From JANXLS01 sp038227045 (GTDB lineage: Bacteria > Planctomycetota > SZUA-567 > H5-PLA8), in the NCBI GenBank assembly GCA_038227045.1, contig JBBRQD010000093.1:1-21028 (forward strand): DNA of 21,028 nucleotides, given 5' to 3'. The notes beneath the pieces were generated by a model. It did no database searches and had not been told where the DNA came from. It saw only the letters and a list, made by a program, of their open reading frames with translations. Each line of letters starts with the position of its first letter. The stretch's first letter is position 1. Of this stretch, positions 7,396 through 14,457 are shown one piece after another. The position numbers and the translations under genes are program-made.

Positions 7396-9069
7396 TTACA
7401 GCCGCCTTTCGAGCGCGTTATCGAGATACCGTTTGCGCAGTTCTCCGCGCTGGACTTTTCCGCTGGTTGTCTTGGGAATTTGGCCGCGTTTGACTAGAAC
7501 TACATCCGCGAGCGGCAGGCCCAGCGCGCGGCCCACGCGCGATCGAATGTCGTGAGCCAGCGCGTTCAGCGCCGCATCGTCGATCTCGGACACTTCCATG
7601 ACGACTACGGCTTGCTCGCCCTCGGCGCCGCGGGCAACGCTGAACGCGCCGCAGCGTTCGGTTCCGCCGCCGCCCGTGGCGTTTTCGACTAGCCATTCGA
7701 TTTCGTGCGGCATGATGTTGTGGCCGTGGATAATCAGTACGTCTTTCAAGCGGCCAGTAATGTACAGTTCGCCATCGTTCATGAAACCCAGATCGCCCGT
7801 GCGTAGCCAGCCGTCTTGCAGCGCCGCCGCGGTCCCGTCCGGATCGTTGTAATATCCCGCGAACACTCCGGGGCCTTGCACGCAAATTTCGCCAATCTGC
7901 CCCTCGGGCAGTGAGTGCGGGGTTGCCGGCGGGCTGATGCGAATGGTCGTGCCGAACACGGGCGTTCCGTTGCTCACGAGCGTGTTCAGGTTGGTGCCAA
8001 TCCGGGCTTCTGTCGGTGCGGCAATAGTCTTGACGCCCCTGCGTTTCAAATCGCCAGCGACGGCCAAGGTCGCTTCGGCCATTCCGTAGCTTGCCAGAAA
8101 CGAATTGGGGTCGAAGCCCAGCGGCGCGAACTTTTCCGCGAAAGCCTGGCATGTTTCCGGACGAACCATTTCGGCGCCGTTGAGCGCGCGCGTCCAACGC
8201 GACAGATCGCAACCGGCCAAATCCGCCAGATCCACCCGTTCGACGCAGAGCTGATATGCGAAATTCGGGGAGGCGGACATCGCGATCTTCTCTCCGGCCA
8301 TCAATTGCAGCCAGCGGTGGGGCCGCGTGAGGAACGTCTCGGGCCGCAGCAACTGCAGGCCGATGCCATTAACGATGCACAGAAACAGGCAACCGATCAA
8401 CCCCATGTCGTGATTCAGCGGCAGCCACGAGACCACGCCATGTTCCGATGAATACCGTTCGAAGTCCATCCCGAACCGGATCGCTTCGGTGTTGGCCAGG
8501 ATGTTGGAGTGGCTGATCATCACCGCGCGCTGCCGGCCTGTTGAACCGCTGGTCAGTTGCATAATGGCGATGTCGCTGGGCGAAAACTCATGGCGCGCGA
8601 GTCCAATCGCAGGGGTGAGCGCGTTCAATTCCGCTGGAATCAGTGAAAGCTCTGCCGCCGCCGGTTCGCCAAACTCGATCAATAATTTTCGCGTCGTCTC
8701 GTCGCAATAAAGACGCTTCGATCCCATCCGGTTGAGCAGCGTGCGAATCTTGATCGCGTGTGAGGTTGCTCCGCCGAGCGCGCCAACCGGCGCGATCAGC
8801 GTTGGAAGCGCGCCGCGAATCATCGCGCCCAGGAGCACGTCCACCAGTTCCCACGTCGTCGACAGGCTGATCAGCAGCCGGTCGCCGGGCCCGATTCCTG
8901 CTGCCGCGAGCCGCCCGGCGCAATTGCGCGCGCGCTGCAGCACTTCGCTGTAGCTGTGAAACTCCGGCGTTTGTCCGCGGCGGTCGAAGATCGAAATGCC
9001 GCGCCCGCCTGTCTCTTGCGCGGTGCGCTCCAGAGCCTCGATGATGTTCGTTGATTCTATAAATGCCAT
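7396..9069 (-). CDS. Fatty-acyl-AMP ligase-like adenylating enzyme
   Basis: The protein is 557 residues and belongs to the ANL superfamily (acyl/aryl-CoA ligases, NRPS adenylation domains, luciferases). The P-loop LTSGSTGRQR is at 172-181, SWLPLNHDMGLIG at 214-226, SPNFAYQLC at 267-275, SYGMAEATLAV at 327-337, TGDLGF at 424-429, and the hinge/A8 region LKDVLIIHGHNIMPHEIE at 441-458. A10 is PKTTSGKVQR with K538 as the catalytic lysine. The HDMGLIG and SPNFAYQLC segments favour the fatty-acyl-AMP ligase (FAAL) branch, which loads acyl-adenylates onto a carrier protein rather than onto CoA. An acyl-CoA ligase remains possible because I cannot confirm the FAAL-specific insertion. The start at 9069 has only a weak ribosome site (GGAT). 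The gene follows the diiron gene by 68 nt. No carrier protein is encoded in the window. Confidence 0.85.
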   Translation of the reverse strand: MAFIESTNIIEALERTAQETGGRGISIFDRRGQTPEFHSYSEVLQRARNCAGRLAAAGIGPGDRLLISLSTTWELVDVLLGAMIRGALPTLIAPVGALGGATSHAIKIRTLLNRMGSKRLYCDETTRKLLIEFGEPAAAELSLIPAELNALTPAIGLARHEFSPSDIAIMQLTSGSTGRQRAVMISHSNILANTEAIRFGMDFERYSSEHGVVSWLPLNHDMGLIGCLFLCIVNGIGLQLLRPETFLTRPHRWLQLMAGEKIAMSASPNFAYQLCVERVDLADLAGCDLSRWTRALNGAEMVRPETCQAFAEKFAPLGFDPNSFLASYGMAEATLAVAGDLKRRGVKTIAAPTEARIGTNLNTLVSNGTPVFGTTIRISPPATPHSLPEGQIGEICVQGPGVFAGYYNDPDGTAAALQDGWLRTGDLGFMNDGELYITGRLKDVLIIHGHNIMPHEIEWLVENATGGGGTERCGAFSVARGAEGEQAVVVMEVSEIDDAALNALAHDIRSRVGRALGLPLADVVLVKRGQIPKTTSGKVQRGELRKRYLDNALERRL

Positions 9070-9097
9070 TAATTTTTATCCGCGGCAATCGCAGTCA

Positions 9098-9117
9098 CGT
9101 TGCAATCTCATGCAACG
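9098..9117. other. Small hairpin in the leader of the acyl-AMP ligase
   Basis: CGTTGCA (9098-9104) and TGCAACG (9111-9117) form a perfect 7-bp stem with a 6-nt loop in the 68-nt gap between the diiron gene and the ligase. It is not followed by a T-run on either strand, so it is not a terminator. It might influence translation or mRNA stability. Confidence 0.25.
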
Positions 9118-9137
9118 AAGCAAGGGCCGGGTGAGGT

Positions 9138-9986
9138 TTAAATTGCTCCGGCCAAGGCTCCACGTTCAGCCCGGGCGGATTCGTCGTTGGAGAGCGTGCC
9201 TTTGGCCATGTTCGCGCCGGCATCGACGCTGCGGTTCAAGCGGTTCATGGCGTCTTCGGAAAGTTTCTCGAATAACCAGTGGCGATCCATGCCCAGTTCT
9301 TTGAAATCGGCATCGAGCGTGTCGAAAATGGCCGGCACGCTTGCGAGCACTTTTGAAAGGCGCCCGCGCAGCTTTTCGCCGAAATCCTCGCCCTCTTTTA
9401 GACCCTTGCGGAAATACTGGCTGAATCGGTCTTCGAGATAAATGTGATTGAACGCGAGGTGGCGCGCCTCGTCCTCGAGGATGCCGCGCGAAATTTCGCT
9501 GAGCACCGGATCGAGATCCAGCCGCTTGAATTCCTCCATGGCCAGCTTGGCGAGGCATTCGCTGACCAGCACACCTGCCAGCCACTCCGCCGGCTCCTGC
9601 GAGACGATCGAACTCTGAAACAAATAGCCGCTGGGGAAGCGGCGGATGGGCAGCGGTTCGCGTCCAATGCGCCGGTAGAAGAGCGTGAACAATTCGGTGT
9701 GGCGCGCTTCGTCGACGGCCCAGGTGGTCAGATACATCTGGCTCTCGACTTCGGAGTTCTGCCCCAGAATCGGGATCAGGCCGGAGACGGAATAGAGCGC
9801 GGATTGCTCGCCCATCAGGATCGGCGTCAACATGCGGGCCAGGCCCGAGAGAGTCTTGTCCGACGTCATGCGCAACGGCGCGGACCAATTCAAATCGTCG
9901 GCGGACCACTGCGCGCGGAGAGCCTTGTGCCAGAGAGACATGTGCCGGCGCTTGGAGAGATCGGGAAGAACTTTGTAGATTTTCAT
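9138..9986 (-). CDS. Ferritin-like diiron protein, putative oxygenase/desaturase
   Basis: This 282-residue, largely helical soluble protein has the metal-binding pattern of the four-helix diiron superfamily (RNR R2, R2-like oxidases, acyl-ACP desaturases, AurF-type oxygenases). The likely ligands are E60 in MGEQSA, E93 and H96 in DEARHTE, E143 in VSECLAKL, and E173 and H176 in DEARHLAF. That gives six ligands in the E, ExxH, E, ExxH order. Such proteins activate O2 at a di-iron (or Mn/Fe) centre. The substrate is unknown, but the FAAL-like gene next downstream suggests a fatty-acyl chain or a product made from one. No radical-carrying tyrosine can be assigned with confidence, so an RNR function is not favoured. 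The start at 9986 lacks a ribosome site but sits directly under a good promoter. The next ATG (9941) also lacks one. It heads the probable operon with the ligase and purB. Confidence 0.8.
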   Translation of the reverse strand: MKIYKVLPDLSKRRHMSLWHKALRAQWSADDLNWSAPLRMTSDKTLSGLARMLTPILMGEQSALYSVSGLIPILGQNSEVESQMYLTTWAVDEARHTELFTLFYRRIGREPLPIRRFPSGYLFQSSIVSQEPAEWLAGVLVSECLAKLAMEEFKRLDLDPVLSEISRGILEDEARHLAFNHIYLEDRFSQYFRKGLKEGEDFGEKLRGRLSKVLASVPAIFDTLDADFKELGMDRHWLFEKLSEDAMNRLNRSVDAGANMAKGTLSNDESARAERGALAGAI

Positions 9987-9994
9987 GGACGGTT

Positions 9995-10022
9995 ATTTTA
10001 CGGAAAAAAGCAGCCTTGTCAA
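9995..10022 (-). promoter_or_regulatory. Sigma70-type promoter of the diiron/acyl-AMP ligase genes
   Basis: Read on the minus strand, TTGACA (10022-10017) is a perfect -35. After 16 bp comes TAAAAT (10000-9995), a five-of-six -10. The predicted transcription start is near 9988, about 2 nt before the ATG at 9986. That fits the missing Shine-Dalgarno sequence and suggests a leaderless or nearly leaderless mRNA. Confidence 0.6.
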
Positions 10023-10037
10023 AGGGTCAGGCTACAA

Positions 10038-10056
10038 TGTTCCAGAATATTGAACA
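10038..10056. promoter_or_regulatory. Candidate operator, TGTTC-N9-GAACA inverted repeat
   Basis: TGTTCCAGAATATTGAACA has perfect 5-bp arms around a 9-bp centre. It lies 15 bp upstream of the -35 of the minus-strand diiron promoter, a position suited to an activator. It is a dyad such as a dimeric regulator could bind. No regulator gene is nearby, and the arms are short enough to occur by chance. Confidence 0.3.
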
Positions 10057-10267
10057 CGAAGGAACGATCCGAAGGTAGCAAATTGGCGCGATCATGCGCA
10101 AGCCGCGGGTTCCGCGAATTGCGCTTGCATTCTTAAATGATGCGCATAATATCTTTTTCCCGGTCGTCGAATGCGCGTGCCTGTTTATGCATGATCTCGG
10201 TTTCCGTTTTAAAGCCAATTGCGTGGAAAAGGCGTACCGGCCGCAAGTGAAGTAACGTAAGTCCTAT

Positions 10268-10343
10268 CGGGGCGTAGCTCAGCTTGGATTAGAGCGCTGC
10301 GTTCGGGACGCAGAGGTCGCAGGTTCAAATCCTGTCGCCCCGA
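10268..10343 (+). tRNA. tRNA-Pro, anticodon CGG
   Basis: A full cloverleaf can be drawn. The acceptor stem pairs CGGGGCG with CGCCCCG. The D stem is GCTC/GAGC. The anticodon stem CTGCG/CGCAG encloses the loop TTCGGGA (anticodon CGG, reads CCG). A 5-nt variable loop follows, then the T stem GCAGG/CCTGT with loop TTCAAAT and one G-U pair, and discriminator A. The C1-G72 pair is typical of bacterial tRNA-Pro. CCA is not encoded. The 3' end (10330-10343) is repeated exactly at 13366-13379. Confidence 0.96.
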
Positions 10344-10361
10344 CTGATTTGTAAGTATCAA

Positions 10362-10390
10362 GCCCGTCGCTGGTTGCGGAAGCGACGGGC
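10362..10390 (+). terminator. GC-rich hairpin downstream of tRNA-Pro
   Basis: GCCCGTCGCT (10362-10371) pairs perfectly with AGCGACGGGC (10381-10390) across a 9-nt loop, beginning 19 nt after the tRNA. No T-run follows, so it is a poor intrinsic terminator. It may instead help 3' processing or be an end structure of the segment bounded by the tRNA repeat. Confidence 0.35.
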
Positions 10391-10480
10391 GGCGGGATTT
10401 GGACTTCTTGCCTGCCCGGAATTCTGCAAAGCGCCTGTCCCAGGTTACCAGAGCGCTGCACATTTTCATTCTTTTTTCCC

Positions 10481-10509
10481 TTCACAGTCTCGATCTGCGG
10501 TCCTATTAT
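10481..10509 (+). promoter_or_regulatory. Sigma70-type promoter of the SNF2 helicase gene
   Basis: TTCACA (10481-10486) and TATTAT (10504-10509) each match the consensus at five of six positions and are separated by exactly 17 bp. Transcription would start near 10516, giving a leader of about 54 nt with GGAG before the ATG at 10570. It lies inside the open frame upstream of that ATG, which argues against any start before 10516. Confidence 0.6.
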
Positions 10510-10569
10510 TCACTTTCCGTTCTGAATTCATTTTCGGTGAGCAAACCCGCACGTTTGGAGCACTTCATA

Positions 10570-13305
10570 ATGCATCGCGACACGGTCAGGATTTTGCCGG
10601 GGAACCAGCTTTCATTGCGGGACCGGCTATCCCGTCTCACATTCCATGACGCGTGCCGGTTGTTAGGGCCAGGCGGAGCGCGCTTGATTCAGGCGAATGC
10701 CAACGGGTGGCAGTTCAACGTCGCGGAGGACGTTCAAATATCCGATCAGCACTTGCGCGTGCGCTTTCCCTGCCAACCCGGCGCGGAACCGGCAACTGTC
10801 AGCTTTTCACTGGCGCCGGATGCTTATCAATCAGTGCGCGTCGCGTGCGACGAGTGTGGGACGGCTTGTGATCACGTCGGCGCGGCGTTTTCGTTGATTC
10901 TTGAAGAAAAGACCGCGTTGGGGCTCGCGGCGGCGCCAGCAGAGCGGGAGCCGGTCCGGAGTTTGAGTGAGAGCGAGCTGATCAAGCAGGCCCTTGCGGA
11001 TCGCGCAGAACGCGCGCGTACTGAAAAAATGCGTATTGCCGCGGCGGATCCCGCCTCGCCGTGGACCGATTACAGCGTCACCAATGCGCTGAGCGGCAGG
11101 ACATACCGCGTCGCGCTGCGCGGGTTGCAGCCAGGGGACTCTTATTGCTCGTGCCCCGACTACCGCACCAACACCCTCGGCGTGTGCAAACATCTCATGA
11201 AAGTGATCGCGCTCGTGAAGCGGCGTTTCCCCGCGGAACGGCTGCGTAAGCCGCACCGGTCTGCGCAGATCGCGGTGCATCTGCATTATGGGAGCGAAGT
11301 GACCTTGCGGTTGCTCGCGCCGGAGATGGGCGGCACAATGGCCGCGAAAGTCCTCGCGCCGTTGCGCGGGCGGGCTATTGACGACGTGCCAGACCTGCTG
11401 CGGCGCATCGCGACGCTTCAGAAGTCAGGCGTGGACGTGCTGGTTTATCCGGACGCGGAGGAGTTCATTCAACAACGCATGGCTCAGCAGCGCCTGAACA
11501 CGGCGACCCTGGAAATTCGCCGTAATCCGGAGCGTCATACGCTGCGGCGCACGCTGTTAAAGACGGAACTTTTGCCGTACCAGCTCGATGGCATCGCCTT
11601 CGCGATCGGCGCGGGGCGCGCGATCCTGGCGGACGAGATGGGACTCGGCAAGACAATCCAGGGTATCGGCGTGGTGGAACTGCTGGCGCGGGAAGCCGGG
11701 ATCGGAAAAGTGCTGGTTGTTTGTCCGGCGTCGTTGAAATCGCAGTGGCGGAACGAAATTCAAAAATTCTGCGCACGCGAGGTCCAGCTTGTTTCCGGCG
11801 CGACTGCGGACCGCTCGACGCAGTACGGCAACGCCTGCTTCTTTACGGTCTGTAACTATGAACAAGTGCTGCGCGATCTTGAAGCCATCGATCGCGCGGC
11901 GTGGGATCTGATCATTCTTGACGAAGGCCAGCGCATCAAGAACTGGGAATCCAAAACCAGCCGCGTGATCAAGTGCCTGCGTTCGCGCTTTGCACTTGTG
12001 CTGACCGGCACGCCGCTTGAAAACCGGCTCGATGACCTTTATTCGGTCGTTCAGTTTGTCGATGACCGGCGGCTCGGACCTGGTTTTCGATTTTTCAACC
12101 GGCACCGCATCGTAGACGAGAAGGGGAAAGTGCTGGGTTATAAGAATCTGGCTGAACTGCGCGAAGTCTTGAAGCCGATTCTGCTGCGGCGCACGCGCGA
12201 CAGCGTGAAACTTCAATTGCCGCCGCGCACAATCGAGATCGTGCGCATCACGCCGACCGCGGAGCAGTTGGGCGCTCACGCCGGGCAGATGCAGATCGTC
12301 GCCTCGATCACGCGCAAAAAATTCATCACGGAGATGGATCTGCTTCGCCTCCAGAAAGCGCTGTTGATGTGCCGCATGCTCGCGGACAGCACGTTCCTTT
12401 TCGACAAACTGAAGCCCGGTTTCTCAAGTAAGCTCGCGCGGCTCGACGAACTGCTCGGCGAACTGCATGAAGAGCCCGGCCGAAAAACAGTGCTCTTCTC
12501 TGAATGGACCACGATGCTCGATTTGATCGAGCCGCTGCTGAAGAAGCATGGCATCGCGTTCGTGCGCCTGGACGGGAGCGTGCCGCAGAAGCAGCGCGAG
12601 GAACTCGTGCGGCGTTTTCAGAACGATGAAAAGTGCGGCATGTTTCTGACGACCAATGCCGGATCGGTCGGTCTGAACCTTCAGGCGGCCAATACGGTCA
12701 TCAACGTCGATTTGCCGTGGAATCCCGCGGTCCTCGAGCAGCGCATCGCGCGCGCGCACCGCATGGGGCAGAACCGCCCGGTGCAGGTGTACGTGCTGGT
12801 GACGGAGCAGACGATCGAAGAAAATCTGCTTGCGACGATCGCCGCGAAGAAAGACCTCGCTCTCGCTGCACTGGATGTCGAATCTGGCGTCGATGAGGTA
12901 CATCTGCAGAGCGGGCTACAGGAGCTGAAAAGCCGCCTCGAAGTCCTGCTAGGCGCGCGCCCTGAAGCGCCGCTCAAGGAAAAGCAACGTGCTGAAGTTG
13001 AAACCGGCGTCCAGGCGTGGCGCGAGCGCGTCGGCATGGCCGGCGGCGAATTACTGGGCGCGGCGTTCAAACTGCTGGGCGAACTCGTCCCTGACACCGC
13101 CGCGAAGCCGCCCGAGAGCCTTGTTGCGTCGCTGCGCGCGACTCTTTCGGCGTGTATCGAGGGAGGCGACCGGCCCAAACTCACAATCGCGCTGCCAAGT
13201 CAAACGAGCCTCGACGATATCTCGAAGTCGCTCGCAAAACTGCTGATGGTCGCGGGTGCAGGGCCTGTTTTGGACGAAGGCGTTACAAGCAAATCGAGGC
13301 GTTGA
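10570..13305 (+). CDS. SWIM-domain SNF2/RapA-type helicase-like ATPase
   Basis: The protein is 911 residues. The frame is open from 10399, but the ATG at 10570 has GGAG 9 nt upstream and a promoter between the two, so it is chosen. SNF2 ATPases are dsDNA translocases that remodel protein-DNA complexes; in bacteria RapA/HepA-like members act on RNA polymerase or in DNA repair. An N-terminal Cys/His cluster C93-x2-C96-x3-C100-x-H102 precedes a canonical SWIM zinc finger, C193-x-C195-x10-C206-x-H208. The helicase core follows. Walker A is DEMGLGKT (355-362, K361). Motif II is DEGQ (451-454) in place of the commoner DEAH/DEAQ. LTGTPLENRLDDLY is motif III. The C-terminal lobe has LDGSVPQKQRE, NAGSVGLNLQAA and motif VI QRIARAHRMGQ (724-734). 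The last 150 residues have no recognised domain. It is a single-gene transcription unit between tRNA-Pro and a copy of the tRNA 3' end. Confidence 0.92.
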   Translation: MHRDTVRILPGNQLSLRDRLSRLTFHDACRLLGPGGARLIQANANGWQFNVAEDVQISDQHLRVRFPCQPGAEPATVSFSLAPDAYQSVRVACDECGTACDHVGAAFSLILEEKTALGLAAAPAEREPVRSLSESELIKQALADRAERARTEKMRIAAADPASPWTDYSVTNALSGRTYRVALRGLQPGDSYCSCPDYRTNTLGVCKHLMKVIALVKRRFPAERLRKPHRSAQIAVHLHYGSEVTLRLLAPEMGGTMAAKVLAPLRGRAIDDVPDLLRRIATLQKSGVDVLVYPDAEEFIQQRMAQQRLNTATLEIRRNPERHTLRRTLLKTELLPYQLDGIAFAIGAGRAILADEMGLGKTIQGIGVVELLAREAGIGKVLVVCPASLKSQWRNEIQKFCAREVQLVSGATADRSTQYGNACFFTVCNYEQVLRDLEAIDRAAWDLIILDEGQRIKNWESKTSRVIKCLRSRFALVLTGTPLENRLDDLYSVVQFVDDRRLGPGFRFFNRHRIVDEKGKVLGYKNLAELREVLKPILLRRTRDSVKLQLPPRTIEIVRITPTAEQLGAHAGQMQIVASITRKKFITEMDLLRLQKALLMCRMLADSTFLFDKLKPGFSSKLARLDELLGELHEEPGRKTVLFSEWTTMLDLIEPLLKKHGIAFVRLDGSVPQKQREELVRRFQNDEKCGMFLTTNAGSVGLNLQAANTVINVDLPWNPAVLEQRIARAHRMGQNRPVQVYVLVTEQTIEENLLATIAAKKDLALAALDVESGVDEVHLQSGLQELKSRLEVLLGARPEAPLKEKQRAEVETGVQAWRERVGMAGGELLGAAFKLLGELVPDTAAKPPESLVASLRATLSACIEGGDRPKLTIALPSQTSLDDISKSLAKLLMVAGAGPVLDEGVTSKSRR

Positions 13306-13365
13306 TGAACTGTTGGATTTGTGATTCGAGACTTCCAATTCCGCTAAGAAAAAGTTCTATTGGTG

Positions 13366-13379
13366 TCCTGTCGCCCCGA
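13366..13379. repeat. Direct repeat of the tRNA-Pro 3' end (attachment-site-like)
   Basis: TCCTGTCGCCCCGA is identical to 10330-10343, the 3' end of tRNA-Pro including the discriminator. The two copies have the same orientation and bracket 3.0 kb holding only the SNF2 gene. Integrating elements that target tRNA genes leave exactly this arrangement. The rest of the tRNA is not repeated here, although GTTC shortly before the match (13354-13357) could be a trace of the T arm. No integrase is seen, so an old deletion derivative or a decayed tRNA duplicate are both possible. Confidence 0.55.
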
Positions 13380-13443
13380 TTTTTTAGAAGTCAAGCTGAA
13401 TCCATATGTTGTGGATACCTGCCCAGTGGCAGCGCGGCTGTAA

Positions 13444-13487
13444 TCCCAGTTCGGAAATGTATATATATGTATACGTTTCCTTTGGGA
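13444..13487. repeat. AT-rich imperfect palindrome
   Basis: GGAAATGTATA (13453-13463) pairs with TATACGTTTCC (13470-13480) with one G-T mismatch across the 6-nt centre TATATG. Outer arms TCCCA (13444-13448) and TGGGA (13483-13487) extend the symmetry past small internal loops. It lies 64 bp after the tRNA-like repeat. It could be an operator, a recombination site or an element end. No T-run follows, so it is not a standard terminator. Confidence 0.55.
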
Positions 13488-13724
13488 GACGGCGCCATGC
13501 CACAAGTCCGATCCCCCAAGTACTGGCGCTGGCGAACGCGTACGGTCTGGCCTCTGCATGGAATAGACATGGCGACGGCTCCACGTTGAAGCCAATATTT
13601 TCGGCTCGTGAATTTATTTTGGTGCAGAATAGCGCGACGCCAGATTTGCGCCAGACTCGAAACAAAGCGGCGGAAGAAATATTAACGGAAAAAACAATCG
13701 CGCGACTTTCATTAAAATTCAAAA

Positions 13725-13874
13725 TCACCCGAAGAGCGTCAACGCCACAGTCATGGTGAACGTAATCCATTGAGTAGCGATGGTAAGTGCTCCGATTCGT
13801 TCTGCTTTTCCCAACTTGTCAACTTCCGCGCGGTACGCTACGGTGTAGCGCAGATCAAGCGCTTCGATTTTCAT
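13725..13874 (-). CDS. Possible small membrane protein, 49 residues
   Basis: The ORF begins MKIEALDLRYTVAYRAEVDK, has a charged middle, and ends in a hydrophobic segment (about residues 28-48, IGALTIATQWITFTMTVALT) that could span the membrane. Its composition is more protein-like than other frames of this region. Against it, the upstream ribosome site is weak (TGGGA). It also starts only 6 nt from the DoxX start on the other strand, leaving no room for separate promoters. It is not recognised as a known family and could be a chance ORF. Confidence 0.25.
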   Translation of the reverse strand: MKIEALDLRYTVAYRAEVDKLGKAERIGALTIATQWITFTMTVALTLFG

Positions 13875-13880
13875 GCCAAA

Positions 13881-14348
13881 ATGAGATTCCCAATGCCAGA
13901 ACAATCGAAATCCATCCGCTATTGGTTCTATTGCGACACGCTCGGCCCGATTGGTTCGGGTGCTGTGCTCATTCTGCGCCTGGTCGTAGGGGCGGCGTTT
14001 CTTCTTCATGGCTGGCCGAAAATTCAAAACCCGATGGGGTGGATGGGGCCGCAAGCGCCGGTGCCTGGCGTGTTGCAGGCATTGGCGGCAGTTGCTGAAT
14101 TTGGCGGCGGACTGGCTTTTATCCTGGGTTTGCTCACGCGCTTGGCGGCGTTGGGAATCATCAGCACCATGCTTGTCGCGCTCGCAACAGTGCATCTTCC
14201 AAGAGGCGATCCGTTTGTGGCGAAAAGCGGGCCGTCGTATGAACTGCCTGCTGTGTATCTGGCTTGTGCGGTGGTTTTTCTTGTGCTGGGACCGGGAAAG
14301 ATCGGGATCGATGCGCTAATCTTTGGAGAAGCGAAGGAGAAGGGTTAA
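13881..14348 (+). CDS. DoxX-like inner-membrane protein
   Basis: About 155 residues with four hydrophobic helices. Characteristic DoxX-family features are seen in order: a first helix ending LRLVVGAAFLLHGWPKI, a second region with an acidic residue in AVAEFGGGLAFILGLLTRL, then ALGIISTMLVALATVH, and a last helix AVYLACAVVFLVLGPGKI. DoxX-like proteins are small quinone- or redox-associated membrane proteins; precise roles differ and none can be assigned here. The frame is open back to a TTG at 13770, but those extra residues look non-family. ATG 13881 is chosen and ATG 13893 is equally possible; neither has a strong ribosome site. The gene is convergent with the next one, 109 nt away, with no clear terminator between. 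Confidence 0.8.
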   Translation: MRFPMPEQSKSIRYWFYCDTLGPIGSGAVLILRLVVGAAFLLHGWPKIQNPMGWMGPQAPVPGVLQALAAVAEFGGGLAFILGLLTRLAALGIISTMLVALATVHLPRGDPFVAKSGPSYELPAVYLACAVVFLVLGPGKIGIDALIFGEAKEKG

Positions 14349-14457
14349 CGATGACTATCAGCATCCAAAGCTTCGCTGCTTGAATCCAGTTCTTCTCCTG
14401 TTCGTTCAGCCGAAGAGTAATTCTCAATCGTGCCGACACTGCGAAGGCATCGAACAT

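Larger units (their letters stand above)
13306..13880. other. Intergenic region between the SNF2 and DoxX genes
   Basis: About 575 nt without a secure gene. It holds the 14-nt tRNA repeat (13366-13379), the AT-rich palindrome (13444-13487) and a possible 49-codon minus-strand ORF (13874-13725). Longer frames on both strands have low-complexity, shadow-like translations and no ribosome sites. No terminator for the SNF2 gene is evident. It is AT-richer than its surroundings, as an old insertion boundary might be. Confidence 0.45.

Noticed and set aside
10209..10485. Minus-strand ORFs across tRNA-Pro
   Set aside because: Their GRQDLNLRPLRPERSA and GATGFEPATS peptides are the familiar false translations of a tRNA gene.
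10399..10569. 57-residue N-terminal extension of the SNF2 frame
   Set aside because: It contains the promoter at 10481-10509 and lacks a ribosome site. ATG 10570 has GGAG.
13384..13770. 128-codon minus ORF after the SNF2 gene
   Set aside because: It translates the AT-rich palindrome as YTYIYIS, has no ribosome site and shows no domain.
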